Origin: Leuctra nigra
Taxonomy: Eukaryota > Arthropoda > Insecta > Plecoptera > Leuctridae
Assembly: GCA_934045905.1 (NCBI GenBank)
Contig: OW203762.1
Span: 1,860,001 to 1,924,000 of the forward strand
Length of the DNA: 64,000 bases
Reading direction: 5' to 3'
The notes below the pieces were generated by a model. It saw only the letters and a program-made list of their open reading frames with translations, was not told where the DNA came from and ran no database searches. Shown piece after piece: positions 11,277 through 23,526 of the stretch. Position 1 is the first letter of the stretch. The number at the start of each line of letters is the position of its first letter. The position numbers and the translations under genes are program-made.

Positions 11277-11586
11277 GGGCCAGTTTTTCAATACCCTACC
11301 TTCATTCTAGAAATGGCATTGGTTGTTGATATGACGATATAGTCCAAATCGACATAATTTAGTTCTATCAACCATAAAGCCCAATTTGCACGGAGCTATT
11401 TCTTGTTTAACTTATGTGTCACACTTCTTGTAGAAATTAGAATGGTATGAGTTGTGCTCAAATTCTGTGACAAGAATTGCTTCTTGTAAACACAAATTTG
11501 TATGAAAAGTGAGAATGTGACACAAAAGTTGTTCAAGAAACTGTATCGTGTAAATCAGGCTTAACTCTAAAAATATTAAAACTGGT
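11277..11586. mobile_element. Outer MITE interrupted by a second MITE
   Basis: The left end GGGCCAGTTTTTCAATACCC resembles the left end of the MITE at 41695. The right end AATATTAAAACTGG is its degraded inverse. The 184-base TAA-type MITE at 11378-11561 sits inside, giving a nested pair. Confidence 0.5.
11378..11561. mobile_element. MITE, TAA-type family, copy C (nested)
   Basis: Inverted ends AGCCCAATTTGCACGG and CGTGTAAATCAGGCT, flanked by TAA at 11375-11377 and 11562-11564. The body matches copies at 583 and 2200 (TTCTTGTTTAACTTATGTG, CTGTGACAAGAA). Confidence 0.8.
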
Positions 11587-11678
11587 TGTGTCATGAAATT
11601 ATGTTTTCTCCCTGCAATGCTGTCTCACAATGTAAGACTGATGTAAGATTACATCTGAGACGCAGCCTCTTGCAGATC

Positions 11679-14600
11679 GATTCCCCGATAGCTCACCTGC
11701 TCCTCTGACTCCAGATGTGCGCGACAATTGTCTCGCGAGATTACAATATCAAGTCCTTGTCAACATTCCCCGATAGCTCACCTGCTCCTCTGACTCCAGA
11801 TGTGCGCGACAATTGTCTCGCGAGATTACAATATCAAGTCCTTGTCAACATTCCCCGATAGCTCACCTGCTACTCTGACTCCAGATGTCCGCGACAATTG
11901 TCTCGCGAGATTACAATATCAAGTCCTTGTCAACATTCCCCGATAGCTCACCTGCTCCTCTGACTCCAGATGTGCGCGACAATTGTCTCGCGAGATTACA
12001 ATATCAAGTCCTTGTCAACATTCCCCGATAGCTCACCTGCTCCTCTGACTCCAGATGTGCGCGACAATTGTCTCGCGAGATTACAATATCAAGTCCTTGT
12101 CAACATTCCCCGATAACTCACCTGCTACTCTGACTCCAGATGTGCGCGACAATTGTCTCGCGAGATTACAATATCAAGTCCTTGTCAACATTCCCCGATA
12201 GCTCACCTGCTCCTCTGACTCCAGATGTGCGCGACAATTGTCTCGCGAGATTACAATATCAAGTCCTTGTCAACATTCCCCGATAGCTCACCTGCTCCTC
12301 TGACTCCAGATGTCCGCGACAATTGTCTCGCGAGATTACAATATCAAGTCCTTGTCAACATTCCCCGATAGCTCACCTGCTCCTCTGACTCCAGATGTGC
12401 GCGACAATTGTCTCGCGAGATTACAATATCAAGTCCTTGTCAACATTCCCCGATAGCTCACCTGCTCCTCTGACTCCAGATGTCCGCGACAATTGTCTCG
12501 CGAGATTACAATATCAAGTCCTTGTCAACATTCCCCGATAGCTCACCTGCTCCTCTGACTCCAGATGTCCGCGACAATTGTCTCGCGAGATTACAATATC
12601 AAGTCCTTGTCAACATTCCCCGATAGCTCACCTGCTCCTCTGACTCCAGATGTGCGCGACAATTGTCTCGCGAGATTACAATATCAAGTCCTTGTCAACA
12701 TTCCCCGATAGCTCACCTGCTCCTCTGACTCCAGATGTCCGCGACAATTGTCTCGCGAGATTACAATATCAAGTCCTTGTCAACATTCCCCGATAGCTCA
12801 CCTGCTCCTCTGACTCCAGATGTGCGCGACAATTGTCTCGCGAGATTACAATATCAAGTCCTTGTCAACATTCCCCGATAGCTCACCTGCTACTCTGACT
12901 CCAGATGTGCGCGACAATTGTCTCGCGAGATTACAATATCAAGTCCTTGTCAACATTCCCCGATAGCTAACCTGCTCCTCTGACTCCAGATGTGCGCGAC
13001 AATTGTCTCGCGAGATTACAATATCAAGTCCTTGTCAACATTCCCCGATAGCTCACCTGCTCCTCTGACTCCAGATGTGCGCGACAATTGTCTCGCGAGA
13101 TTACAATATCAAGTCCTTGTCAACATTCCCCGATAGCTCACCTGCTCCTCTGACTCCAGATGTGCGCGACAATTGTCTCGCGAGATTACAATATCAAGTC
13201 CTTGTCAACATTCCCCGATAGCTCACCTGCTCCTCTGACTCCAGATGTGCGCGACAATTGTCTCGCGAGATTACAATATCAAGTCCTTGTCAACATTCCC
13301 CGATAGCTCACCTGCTCCTCTGACTCCAGATGTCCGCGACAATTGTCTCGCGAGATTACAATATCAAGTCCTTGTCAACATTCCCCGATAGCTCACCTGC
13401 TCCTCTGACTCCAGATGTGCGCGACAATTGTCTCGCGAGATTACAATATCAAGTCCTTGTCAACATTCCCCGATAGCTCACCTGCTCCTCTGACTCCAGA
13501 TGTGCGCGACAATTGTCTCGCGAGATTACAATATCAAGTCCTTGTCAACATTCCCCGATAGCTCACCTGCTCCTCTGACTCCAGATGTGCGCGACAATTG
13601 TCTCGCGAGATTACAATATCAAGTCCTTGTTAACATTCCCCGATAGCTCACCTGCTCCTCTGACTCCAGATGTGCGCGACAATTGTCTCGCGAGATTACA
13701 ATATCAAGTCCTTGTCAACATTCCCCGATAGCTCACCTGCTCCTCTGACTCCAGATGTGCGCGACAATTGTCTCGCGAGATTACAATATCAAGTCCTTGT
13801 CAACATTCCCCGATAGCTCACCTGCTCCTCTGACTCCAGATGTCCGCGACAATTGTCTCGCGAGATTACAATATCAAGTCCTTGTCAACATTCCCCGATA
13901 GCTCACCTGCTCCTCTGACTCCAGATGTGCGCGACAATTGTCTCGCGAGATTACAATATCAAGTCCTTGTCAACATTCCCCGATAGCTCACCTGCTCCTC
14001 TGACTCCAGATGTGCGCGACAATTGTCTCGCGAGATTACAATATCAAGTCCTTGTTAACATTCCCCGATAGCTCACCTGCTCCTCTGACTCCAGATGTGC
14101 GCGACAATTGTCTCGCGAGATTACAATATCAAGTCCTTGTCAACATTCCCCGATAGCTCACCTGCTCCTCTGACTCCAGATGTGCGCGACAATTGTCTCG
14201 CGAGATTACAATATCAAGTCCTTGTCAACATTCCCCGATAGCTCACCTGCTACTCTGACTCCAGATGTGCGCGACAATTGTCTCGCGAGATTACAATATC
14301 AAGTCCTTGTCAACATTCCCCGATAGCTCACCTGCTCCTCTGACTCCAGATGTGCGCGACAATTGTCTCGCGAGATTACAATATCAAGTCCTTGTCAACA
14401 TTCCCCGATAGCTCACCTGCTCCTCTGACTCCAGATGTGCGCGACAATTGTCTCGCGAGATTACAATATCAAGTCCTTGTCAACATTCCCCGATAGCTCA
14501 CCTGCTCCTCTGACTCCAGATGTGCGCGACAATTGTCTCGCGAGATTACAATATCAAGTCCTTGTTAACATTCCCCGATAGCTCACCTGCTCCTCTGACT

Positions 14601-17600
14601 CCAGATGTGCGCGACAATTGTCTCGCGAGATTACAATATCAAGTCCTTGTCAACATTCCCCGATAGCTCACCTGCTCCTCTGACTCCAGATGTGCGCGAC
14701 AATTGTCTCGCGAGATTACAATATCAAGTCCTTGTCAACATTCCCCGATAGCTCACCTGCTCCTCTGACTCCAGATGTCCGCGACAATTGTCTCGCGAGA
14801 TTACAATATCAAGTCCTTGTCAACATTCCCCGATAGCTCACCTGCTCCTCTGACTCCAGATGTGCGCGACAATTGTCTCGCGAGATTACAATATCAAGTC
14901 CTTGTCAACATTCCCCGATAGCTCACCTGCTCCTCTGACTCCAGATGTCCGCGACAATTGTCTCGCGAGATTACAATATCAAGTCCTTGTCAACATTCCC
15001 CGATAGCTCACCTGCTCCTCTGACTCCAGATGTGCGCGACAATTGTCTCGCGAGATTACAATATCAAGTCCTTGTCAACATTCCCCGATAGCTCACCTGC
15101 TCCTCTGACTCCAGATGTGCGCGACAATTGTCTCGCGAGATTACAATATCAAGTCCTTGTCAACATTCCCCGATAGCTCACCTGCTCCTCTGACTCCAGA
15201 TGTGCGCGACAATTGTCTCGCGAGATTACAATATCAAGTCCTTGTCAACATTCCCCGATAGCTCACCTGCTACTCTGACTCCAGATGTGCGCGACAATTG
15301 TCTCGCGAGATTACAATATCAAGTCCTTGTCAACATTCCCCGATAGCTCACCTGCTCCTCTGACTCCAGATGTGCGCGACAATTGTCTACCGAGATTACA
15401 ATATCAAGTCCTTGTCAACATTCCCCGATAGCTCACCTGCTCCTCTGACTCCAGATGTGCGCGACAATTGTCTCGCGAGATTACAATATCAAGTCCTTGT
15501 CAACATTCCCCGATAGCTCACCTGCTCCTCTGACTCCAGATGTCCGCGACAATTGTCTCGCGAGATTACAATATCAAGTCCTTGTCAACATTCCCCGATA
15601 GCTCACCTGCTCCTCTGACTCCAGATGTGCGCGACAATTGTCTCGCGAGATTACAATATCAAGTCCTTGTCAACATTCCCCGATAGCTCACCTGCTCCTC
15701 TGACTCCAGATGTGCGCGACAATTGTCTCGCGAGATTACAATATCAAGTCCTTGTCAACATTCCCCGATAGCTCACCTGCTCCTCTGACTCCAGATGTCC
15801 GCGACAATTGTCTCGCGAGATTACAATATCAAGTCCTTGTCAACATTCCCCGATAGCTCACCTGCTCCTCTGACTCCAGATGTGCGCGACAATTGTCTCG
15901 CGAGATTACAATATCAAGTCCTTGTCAACATTCCCCGATAGCTCACCTGCTCCTCTGACTCCAGATGTGCGCGACAATTGTCTCGCGAGATTACAATATC
16001 AAGTCCTTGTCAACATTCCCCGATAGCTCACCTGCTCCTCTGACTCCAGATGTCCGCGACAATTGTCTCGCGAGATTACAATATCAAGTCCTTGTCAACA
16101 TTCCCCGATAGCTCACCTGCTCCTCTGACTCCAGATGTGCGCGACAATTGTCTCGCGAGATTACAATATCAAGTCCTTGTCAACATTCCCCGATAGCTCA
16201 CCTGCTCCTCTGACTCCAGATGTCCGCGACAATTGTCTCGCGAGATTACAATATCAAGTCCTTGTTAACATTCCCCGATAGCTCACCTGCTCCTCTGACT
16301 CCAGATGTCCGCGACAATTGTCTCGCGAGATTACAATATCAAGTCCTTGTCAACATTCCCCGATAGCTCACCTGCTCCTCTGACTCCAGATGTCCGCGAC
16401 AATTGTCTCGCGAGATTACAATATCAAGTCCTTGTCAACATTCCCCGATAGCTCACCTGCTCCTCTGACTCCAGATGTGCGCGACAATTGTATCGCGAGA
16501 TTACAATATCAAGTCCTTGTCAACATTCCCCGATAGCTCACCTGCTCCTCTGACTCCAGATGTGCGCGACAATTGTCTCGCGAGATTACAATATCAAGTC
16601 CTTGTCAACATTCCCCGATAGCTCACCTGCTCCTCTGACTCCAGATGTCCGCGACAATTGTCTCGCGAGATTACAATATCAAGTCCTTGTCAACATTCCC
16701 CGATAGCTCACCTGCTCCTCTGACTCCAGATGTGCGCGACAATTGTCTCGCGAGATTACAATATCAAGTCCTTGTCAACATTCCCCGATAGCTCACCTGC
16801 TCCTCTGACTCCAGATGTGCGCGACAATTGTCTCGCGAGATTACAATATCAAGTCCTTGTCAACATTCCCCGATAGCTCACCTGCTCCTCTGACTCCAGA
16901 TGTCCGCGACAATTGTCTCGCGAGATTACAATATCAAGTCCTTGTCAACATTCCCCGATAGCTCACCTGCTCCTCTGACTCCAGATGTGCGCGACAATTG
17001 TCTCGCGAGATTACAATATCAAGTCCTTGTCAACATTCCCCGATAGCTCACCTGCTCCTCTGACTCCAGATGTGCGCGACAGTTGTCTCGCGAGATTACA
17101 ATATCAAGTCCTTGTCAACATTCCCCGATAGCTCACCTGCTCCTCTGACTCCAGATGTCCGCGACAATTGTCTCGCGAGATTACAATATCAAGTCCTTGT
17201 CAACATTCCCCGATAGCTCACCTGCTCCTCTGACTCCAGATGTGCGCGACAATTGTCTCGCGAGATTACAATATCAAGTCCTTGTCAACATTCCCCGATA
17301 GCTCACCTGCTCCTCTGACTCCAGATGTCCGCGACAATTGTCTCGCGAGATTACAATATCAAGTCCTTGTCAACATTCCCCGATAGCTCACCTGCTCCTC
17401 TGACTCCAGATGTGCGCGACAATTGTCTCGCGAGATTACAATATCAAGTCCTTGTCAACATTCCCCGATAGCTCACCTGCTCCTCTGACTCCAGATGTCC
17501 GCGACAATTGTCTCGCGAGATTACAATATCAAGTCCTTGTCAACATTCCCCGATAGCTCACCTGCTCCTCTGACTCCAGATGTCCGCGACAATTGTCTCG

Positions 17601-20170
17601 CGAGATTACAATATCAAGTCCTTGTCAACATTCCCCGATAGCTCACCTGCTCCTCTGACTCCAGATGTCCGCGACAATTGTCTCGCGAGATTACAATATC
17701 AAGTCCTTGTCAACATTCCCCGATAGCTCACCTGCTCCTCTGACTCCAGATGTGCGCGACAATTGTCTCGCGAGATTACAATATCAAGTCCTTGTCAACA
17801 TTCCCCGATAGCTCACCTGCTCCTCTGACTCCAGATGTGCGCGACAATTGTCTCGCGAGATTACAATATCAAGTCCTTGTCAACATTCCCCGATAGCTCA
17901 CCTGCTACTCTGACTCCAGATGTCCGCGACAATTGTCTCGCGAGATTACAATATCAAGTCCTTGTCAACATTCCCCGATAGCTCACCTGCTCCTCTGACT
18001 CCAGATGTCCGCGACAATTGTCTCGCGAGATTACAATATCAAGTCCTTGTCAACATTCCCCGATAGCTCACCTGCTCCTCTGACTCCAGATGTGCGCGAC
18101 AATTGTCTCGCGAGATTACAATATCAAGTCCTTGTCAACATTCCCCGATAGCTCACCTGCTCCTCTGACTCCAGATGTCCGCGACAATTGTCTCGCGAGA
18201 TTACAATATCAAGTCCTTGTCAACATTCCCCGATAGCTCACCTGCTCCTCTGACTCCAGATGTGCGCGACAATTGTCTCGCGAGATTACAATATCAAGTC
18301 CTTGTCAACATTCCCCGATAGCTCACCTGCTCCTCTGACTCCAGATGTGCGCGACAATTGTCTCGCGAGATTACAATATCAAGTCCTTGTCAACATTCCC
18401 CGATAGCTCACCTGCTCCTCTGACTCCAGATGTGCGCGACAATTGTCTCGCGAGATTACAATATCAAGTCCTTGTCAACATTCCCCGATAGCTCACCTGC
18501 TCCTCTGACTCCAGATGTGCGCGACAATTGTCTCGCGAGATTACAATATCAAGTCCTTGTCAACATTCCCCGATAGCTCACCTGCTCCTCTGACTCCAGA
18601 TGTGCGCGACAATTGTCTCGCGAGATTACAATATCAAGTCCTTGTCAACATTCCCCGATAGCTCACCTGCTCCTCTGACTCCAGATGTGCGCGACAATTG
18701 TCTCGCGAGATTACAATATCAAGTCCTTGTCAACATTCCCCGATAGCTCACCTGCTCCTCTGACTCCAGATGTCCGCGACAATTGTCTCGCGAGATTACA
18801 ATATCAAGTCCTTGTCAACATTCCCCGATAGCTCACCTGCTCCTCTGACTCCAGATGTGCGCGACAATTGTCTCGCGAGATTACAATATCAAGTCCTTGT
18901 CAACATTCCCCGATAGCTCACCTGCTCCTCTGACTCCAGATGTGCGCGACAATTGTCTCGCGAGATTACAATATCAAGTCCTTGTCAACATTCCCCGATA
19001 GCTCACCTGCTCCTCTGACTCCAGATGTGCGCGACAATTGTCTCACGAGATTACAATATCAAGTCCTTGTCAACATTCCCCGATAGCTCACCTGCTCCTC
19101 TGACTCCAGATGTCCGCGACAATTGTCTCGCGAGATTACAATATCAAGTCCTTGTCAACATTCCCCGATAGCTCACCTGCTCCTCTGACTCCAGATGTCC
19201 GCGACAATTGTCTCGCGAGATTACAATATCAAGTCCTTGTCAACATTCCCCGATAGCTCACCTGCTCCTCTGACTCCAGATGTGCGCGACAATTGTCTCG
19301 CGAGATTACAATATCAAGTCCTTGTCAACATTCCCCGATAGCTCACCTGCTCCTCTGACTCCAGATGTGCGCGACAATTGTCTCGCGAGATTACAATATC
19401 AAGTCCTTGTCAACATTCCCCGATAGCTCACCTGCTCCTCTGACTCCAGATGTCCGCGACAATTGTCTCGCGAGATTACAATATCAAGTCCTTGTCAACA
19501 TTCCCCGATAGCTCACCTGCTCCTCTGACTCCAGATGTGCGCGACAATTGTCTCGCGAGATTACAATATCAAGTCCTTGTCAACATTCCCCGATAGCTCA
19601 CCTGCTCCTCTGACTCCAGATGTGCGCGACAATTGTCTCGCGAGATTACAATATCAAGTCCTTGTCAACATTCCCCGATAGCTCACCTGCTCCTCTGACT
19701 CCAGATGTGCGCGACAATTGTCTCGCGAGATTACAATATCAAGTCCTTGTCAACATTCCCCGATAGCTCACCTGCTCCTCTGACTCCAGATGTCCGCGAC
19801 AATTGTCTCGCGAGATTACAATATCAAGTCCTTGTCAACATTCCCCGATAGCTCACCTGCTCCTCTGACTCCAGATGTGCGCGACAATTGTCTCGCGAGA
19901 TTACAATATCAAGTCCTTGTCAACATTCCCCGATAGCTCACCTGCTCCTCTGACTCCAGATGTGCGCGACAATTGTCTCGCGAGATTACAATATCAAGTC
20001 CTTGTCAACATTCCCTGATAGCTCACCTGCTCCTCTGACTCCAGATGTCCGCGACAATTGTCTCGCGAGATTACAATATCAAGTCCTTGTCAACATTCCC
20101 CGATAGCTCACCTGCTCCTCTGACTCCAGATGTCCGCGACAATTGTCTACCGAGATTACAATATCAAGTC
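11679..20170. repeat. 85-bp satellite array, about 100 copies in exact register
   Basis: The unit runs TTCCCCGATAGCTCACCTGC ... CAAGTCCTTGTCAACA. Anchor words fall at 11681 + 85n through the 100th, partial unit at 20096, so there is no net insertion or deletion over 8.4 kb. Variation is confined to a few sites, chiefly TGTGCGCG/TGTCCGCG and GCTCCTCTG/GCTACTCTG. Each unit contains the 10-base palindrome TCTCGCGAGA within a larger imperfect dyad (ATTG...CAAT), and about five CpG sites. No frame is open for 60 codons. Confidence 0.98.
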
Positions 20171-20739
20171 AACATTCCCGGATACGCGTCTTCGCTTCTT
20201 TAACAGATGTCTTCTGGAAGAATGACGCGCGTGAGTTATGATTGGTTTGTTTTGGTTTAGGCGCCATGTCTCTGCTCGTGTTGGCGCCACCCGTGGTTGC
20301 TATGGAGACCACCCACACCCCCACCCCTTCCGTGCGGGAATCATCGTAAATTGATAATTAATAGCAAATAAGAACCCTAAAGCTAGGTGGAATTTATTAC
20401 TTGACATAATACATAATAGTTTGTAATTTATGAGTCCCTGGGTGTGCTGTTTCGATAAGTTAACAAACCGTTAAACTGTAACAATGAGTTATCAAAGTGA
20501 TTAGAGTTTTGAAAGTTTTAAGCCGACATAAAATGGCGTCTGACAATGTACTACATGATGAATAGAGAGCGATGTATTGGGAAGACGTCACGGGTCAAAT
20601 CATTCCCACTGATTCAACAGACGCACAGCAGATATTCCACATTTCATTAACAAGTTTTAATAAATTATTCGAACAGTGATTCGACCCCACGTCCTGAATT
20701 GCTGGTCCAACAAAATCTCACTGAATTTAATAGACTGGT
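20171..20739. other. Unannotated non-coding stretch
   Basis: It follows the satellite, beginning with a broken satellite-like AACATTCCCGGATA. No gene recognised. Confidence 0.4.
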
Positions 20740-20895
20740 ATCAAAGGCATTTATTTTAAGAAAATAAATTGTCAAAGGCCTTTTATTTAAGTAATTGTGT
20801 CGAAGGTATTTTATTTAAGTAAGAAATGTGTCGAAAGGCATTATTTATATTTAAATAAGAAAGTTTCAAAGGCATTTTATTTAAGTAATAAATGT
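20740..20895. repeat. Short degenerate tandem repeat, about 5 copies
   Basis: The word CAAAGGCATTTTATTTAAGTAA and variants (GTCGAAGGTATTTTATTTAAG and similar) recur about every 30-40 bases. Confidence 0.65.
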
Positions 20896-21829
20896 GTTTG
20901 GTTGAATTTAAACGCATTCTTGTCAAAGGATAAGATGTTGGGTTGTAAACAATACACAATAGTTTGGCAACATATTACTTATATTACAAATAATTCATTA
21001 TTATAATATAATATGTGAGCGACTCTTACAATGTTACAATAATATAATAATAAGTTTATTAGTGATCATGTACACAACAATACACGCACAGGAATAGGTA
21101 TCTAGTTATATTGTACGGTTCCACAGCAAAATAATTCATCGTGTCCTTTATCAGAAGCAATGAAATCGAGTTCTTTGAAATATGCGAATCTAACTGAGTT
21201 GTGTTTAACTAATGACTAGTCGAGTCTGTTCTACACAGGAGATTGTTTAGTTTCTGATTGTGAAGTCGACATATTCGTGTAGCGAGAAGTTTAGGCCTCA
21301 ATCGGCGCTTAAAATACTGTACATAATCATTCAATACGTTATCTTTGGTAATTTGTAACAGGAATGTCACACACATCTATGTAATTCTATACACTGAAGT
21401 CTGTACACATCGCGGATTGTTCTCAGTTCACAACACGCACTTCGAGTCGAATGTTTCCGCAGCACAAGTCATGATCTTCAGACACGCCGTATTGTTCAAG
21501 ATGCTTCAACTATTTGTCATTGAACCTGAAGACAACGGATAGTCACATGGGACATTATTCGACTTTCAAATGATATTTAAATGATCCTCAAAGCTGAGCG
21601 AAATGTTAAGAAAAGCAAGGAGCTGGTTCAAAAGCTCGTGATTGCTTTATGTGAACAGAATGATTGGGATTGCTAGAGACAATATATTATAGGGAAACTG
21701 CAACAATACGTCACAGCTTAATAAAATGTAACTGAGGGACAAATGCTTTCAGTTAAAATAAAAAGTTATCATAATTTCCTTGTAATTTAATTGTAATTTA
21801 ATTTCATTTCATATTCTTATTTTATTTGA
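20896..21829. other. Unannotated non-coding stretch
   Basis: AT-rich. The open frame at 21345-21542 has no recognisable motif, so no gene is called. Confidence 0.4.
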
Positions 21830-22048
21830 TGTACACTCGGCCAAACAAAACTTGAACGTTGACCAAATTTGAATGACTGCTGGTCATGTCCCATAACCAA
21901 TCAAAGCTTGTTATTATCATTGAAATGTGAGGTCACCTACTAGAGTGAGACAATGAGATCGCTTAGACTGACTTCTGATGGTGCGATCTTACATTTATCA
22001 GCCTATCAGATTTATTGAGCGTTCAAGTTTTGTTTGGCCAAGTGTACC
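21830..22048. mobile_element. MITE, Tc1/mariner-like, about 219 bp
   Basis: Inverted ends GTACACTCGGCCAAACAAAA and TTTTGTTTGGCCAAGTGTAC match over about 28 bases. TA follows the right end; the left flank reads GA. The interior word CTTGTTATTATCATTGAAAT and CACCTACTAGAG are shared with the MITE at 34399, so the two are one family. It lies about 260 bases beyond the Nkx6 stop codon on the minus strand. Confidence 0.8.
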
Positions 22049-22187
22049 TATTTCTTATAAATATCTTTCTCTAAATGCAAATAAACTCTTTAAGTATTGC
22101 CTGTCCCCCAGTGGAATAAAGAAGATAGAGGTCTGTTATCTAGCAGCCAGGGTGTTGCAAGTACCCTGTTGAGTGGATGTAAATATC

Positions 22188-22240
22188 ATGTGATGTCGTG
22201 TGATGTCGTGTGATGTCGTGTGATGTCGTGTGATGTCATG
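22188..22240. repeat. 10-bp tandem repeat, about 5 copies
   Basis: TGTGATGTCG repeats directly. It would fall in the 3' flank or 3' UTR of Nkx6 on the minus strand. Confidence 0.85.
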
Positions 22241-22304
22241 CTCGTCACGTGTTGTCGTCTGAACCGCGCGAACTGTCGTGTCCAAGTCCAAGTGTCACTT
22301 CACT

Positions 22305-22511
22305 TCACTGTCTCGCCAGCTCCTCCTCAGCCAGTTCTCTCCGCAGCCGCTTGGCGGCGTTGCCTCTGCCCGCGGACGCGTCGTCGTCGTCGTCGCGGTC
22401 CGAGGCGTCGCCGTCGGCCAAACACTCGGCGTCCTCCTGCTTGCGCTTGGCCGTCGCCATCTCCGCGGCGTGCTTCTTCCGCCACTTGGTCCGTCGGTTC
22501 TGGAACCACAC
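22305..22511 (-). CDS. Nkx6: Nkx6/HGTX homeobox protein, terminal exon (homeodomain helix 3 and C-terminus)
   Basis: Minus-strand exon preceded by CTGCAG (acceptor AG at 22513-22512). It encodes [20 protein letters not shown] and then a basic/acidic tail ([22 protein letters not shown]...) to a TGA at 22307-22305, giving 68 residues. It supplies homeodomain positions 47-60: W48, F49, Q50, N51 and R53, the DNA-contacting recognition helix. The HAAEMATAK sequence after the homeodomain is characteristic of Nkx6. The phase-0 start fits the donor after QVK at 62147 on the plus strand, restoring ESQVK-VWFQN. It is the only copy in the window, yet it lies upstream of exon 1 and on the other strand across the 200-N gap. 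The best reading is a scaffold join error rather than a pseudogene: the reading frame, splice site and stop are intact. The acidic tail is short compared with vertebrate Nkx6. Confidence 0.93.
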   Translation of the reverse strand: MWFQNRRTKWRKKHAAEMATAKRKQEDAECLADGDASDRDDDDDASAGRGNAAKRLRRELAEEELARQ

Positions 22512-22820
22512 CTGCAGACAGACACGAGCTTAGCAACACTTCTGTACACCTGCAGACAGACACGAGCTTAGCAACACTTCTGTACACCTGCAGACAGACA
22601 CGAGCTTAGCAACACTTCTGTACACCTGCAGACAGACACGAGCTTAGCAACACTTCTGTACACCTGCAGACAGACACGAGCTTAGCAACACTTCTGTACA
22701 CCTGCAGACAGACACGAGCTTAGCAACACTTCTGTACACCTGCAGACAGACACGAGCTTAGCAACACTTCTGTACACCTGCAGACAGACACGAGCTTAGC
22801 AACACTTCTGTACACCTGCA
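22509..22820. repeat. 38-bp tandem array (8 copies) overlapping the exon 3 splice acceptor
   Basis: The unit starts CACCTGCAGACAGACACGAG. Exact starts fall at 22509 + 38n for eight copies, plus an 8-base remnant. The first unit overlaps the first three bases and the acceptor of Nkx6 exon 3. On the minus strand every unit reads GTCTGTCTGCAG/GTG, the same acceptor context as the real exon. The array therefore adds about seven candidate decoy acceptors just upstream. Confidence 0.95.
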
Positions 22821-22976
22821 CATACAAAATGGTATTCGAAAGAATGATTTGCAACTCGTGATCCATTGCTCAATAACTCTAATAGGAACCTGACAAGACA
22901 ATCCGTTTCGTTCAAATACCGTTTGAAGCCAAGTGGATCCGAGGGGTGATAATATGGCACCAAATACACGAAGCAA
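22821..22976. mobile_element. Probable fragment of the Tc1/mariner-like MITE family
   Basis: GACAATCCGTTTCGTTCAAATACCGTTT (22891-22924) resembles GACAATCCATTTCTTTCAAATACCGTTTT in the MITE at 34399-34614. The rest is diverged, and the sequence ends at the assembly gap. Confidence 0.5.
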
Positions 22977-23176
22977 NNNNNNNNNNNNNNNNNNNNNNNN
23001 NNNNNNNNNNNNNNNNNNNNNNNNNNNNNNNNNNNNNNNNNNNNNNNNNNNNNNNNNNNNNNNNNNNNNNNNNNNNNNNNNNNNNNNNNNNNNNNNNNNN
23101 NNNNNNNNNNNNNNNNNNNNNNNNNNNNNNNNNNNNNNNNNNNNNNNNNNNNNNNNNNNNNNNNNNNNNNNNNNNN
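22977..23176. other. Assembly gap of 200 N
   Basis: Exactly 200 unknown bases, a round placeholder size typical of a scaffolding join rather than a measured gap. Apparent open frames across it are meaningless. Nkx6 exon order shows that the join is probably wrong in orientation. Confidence 0.99.
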
Positions 23177-23526
23177 ATCTTGCTTGTGAACAACTATAAA
23201 TAAAAATATATAGGTACTATAATAATATACCTACTATAAATATAATTTTTAGCGAAAAACTCACCTCTCTTGACCTGCGACTCGGGTTTATGCAAATGCT
23301 CTTGTATATGTCTATGTTTATGTTTATGTTTATGTCTTCTTATTCCTCAAGTCGATTCAAGAAGTCGAACGGAAAATATGTTCCACGTTTTGAATGTTTC
23401 AAAAGCATTGAAAATATTAATGACATATCACAAGTCGACTGAATTTCAAATCACATGTTATTTCAAGACTTAATGTCCTACACCACTTCTTTAGTCAAGA
23501 ATGGCACTTCGACTAACAAATTGTGT
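23177..23526. other. Unannotated non-coding stretch
   Basis: AT-rich contig start with a short (ATGTTT)n run near 23303-23335. No gene seen. Confidence 0.4.

Noticed and set aside
11679..20170. CRISPR array
   Set aside because: The whole 85-bp unit is repeated with no variable spacers, in a eukaryotic context without cas genes.
22220..22609. Arg-rich and other plus-strand open frames over exon 3
   Set aside because: They are shadows of the GC-rich minus-strand Nkx6 exon, which has the homeodomain and a correct splice acceptor.
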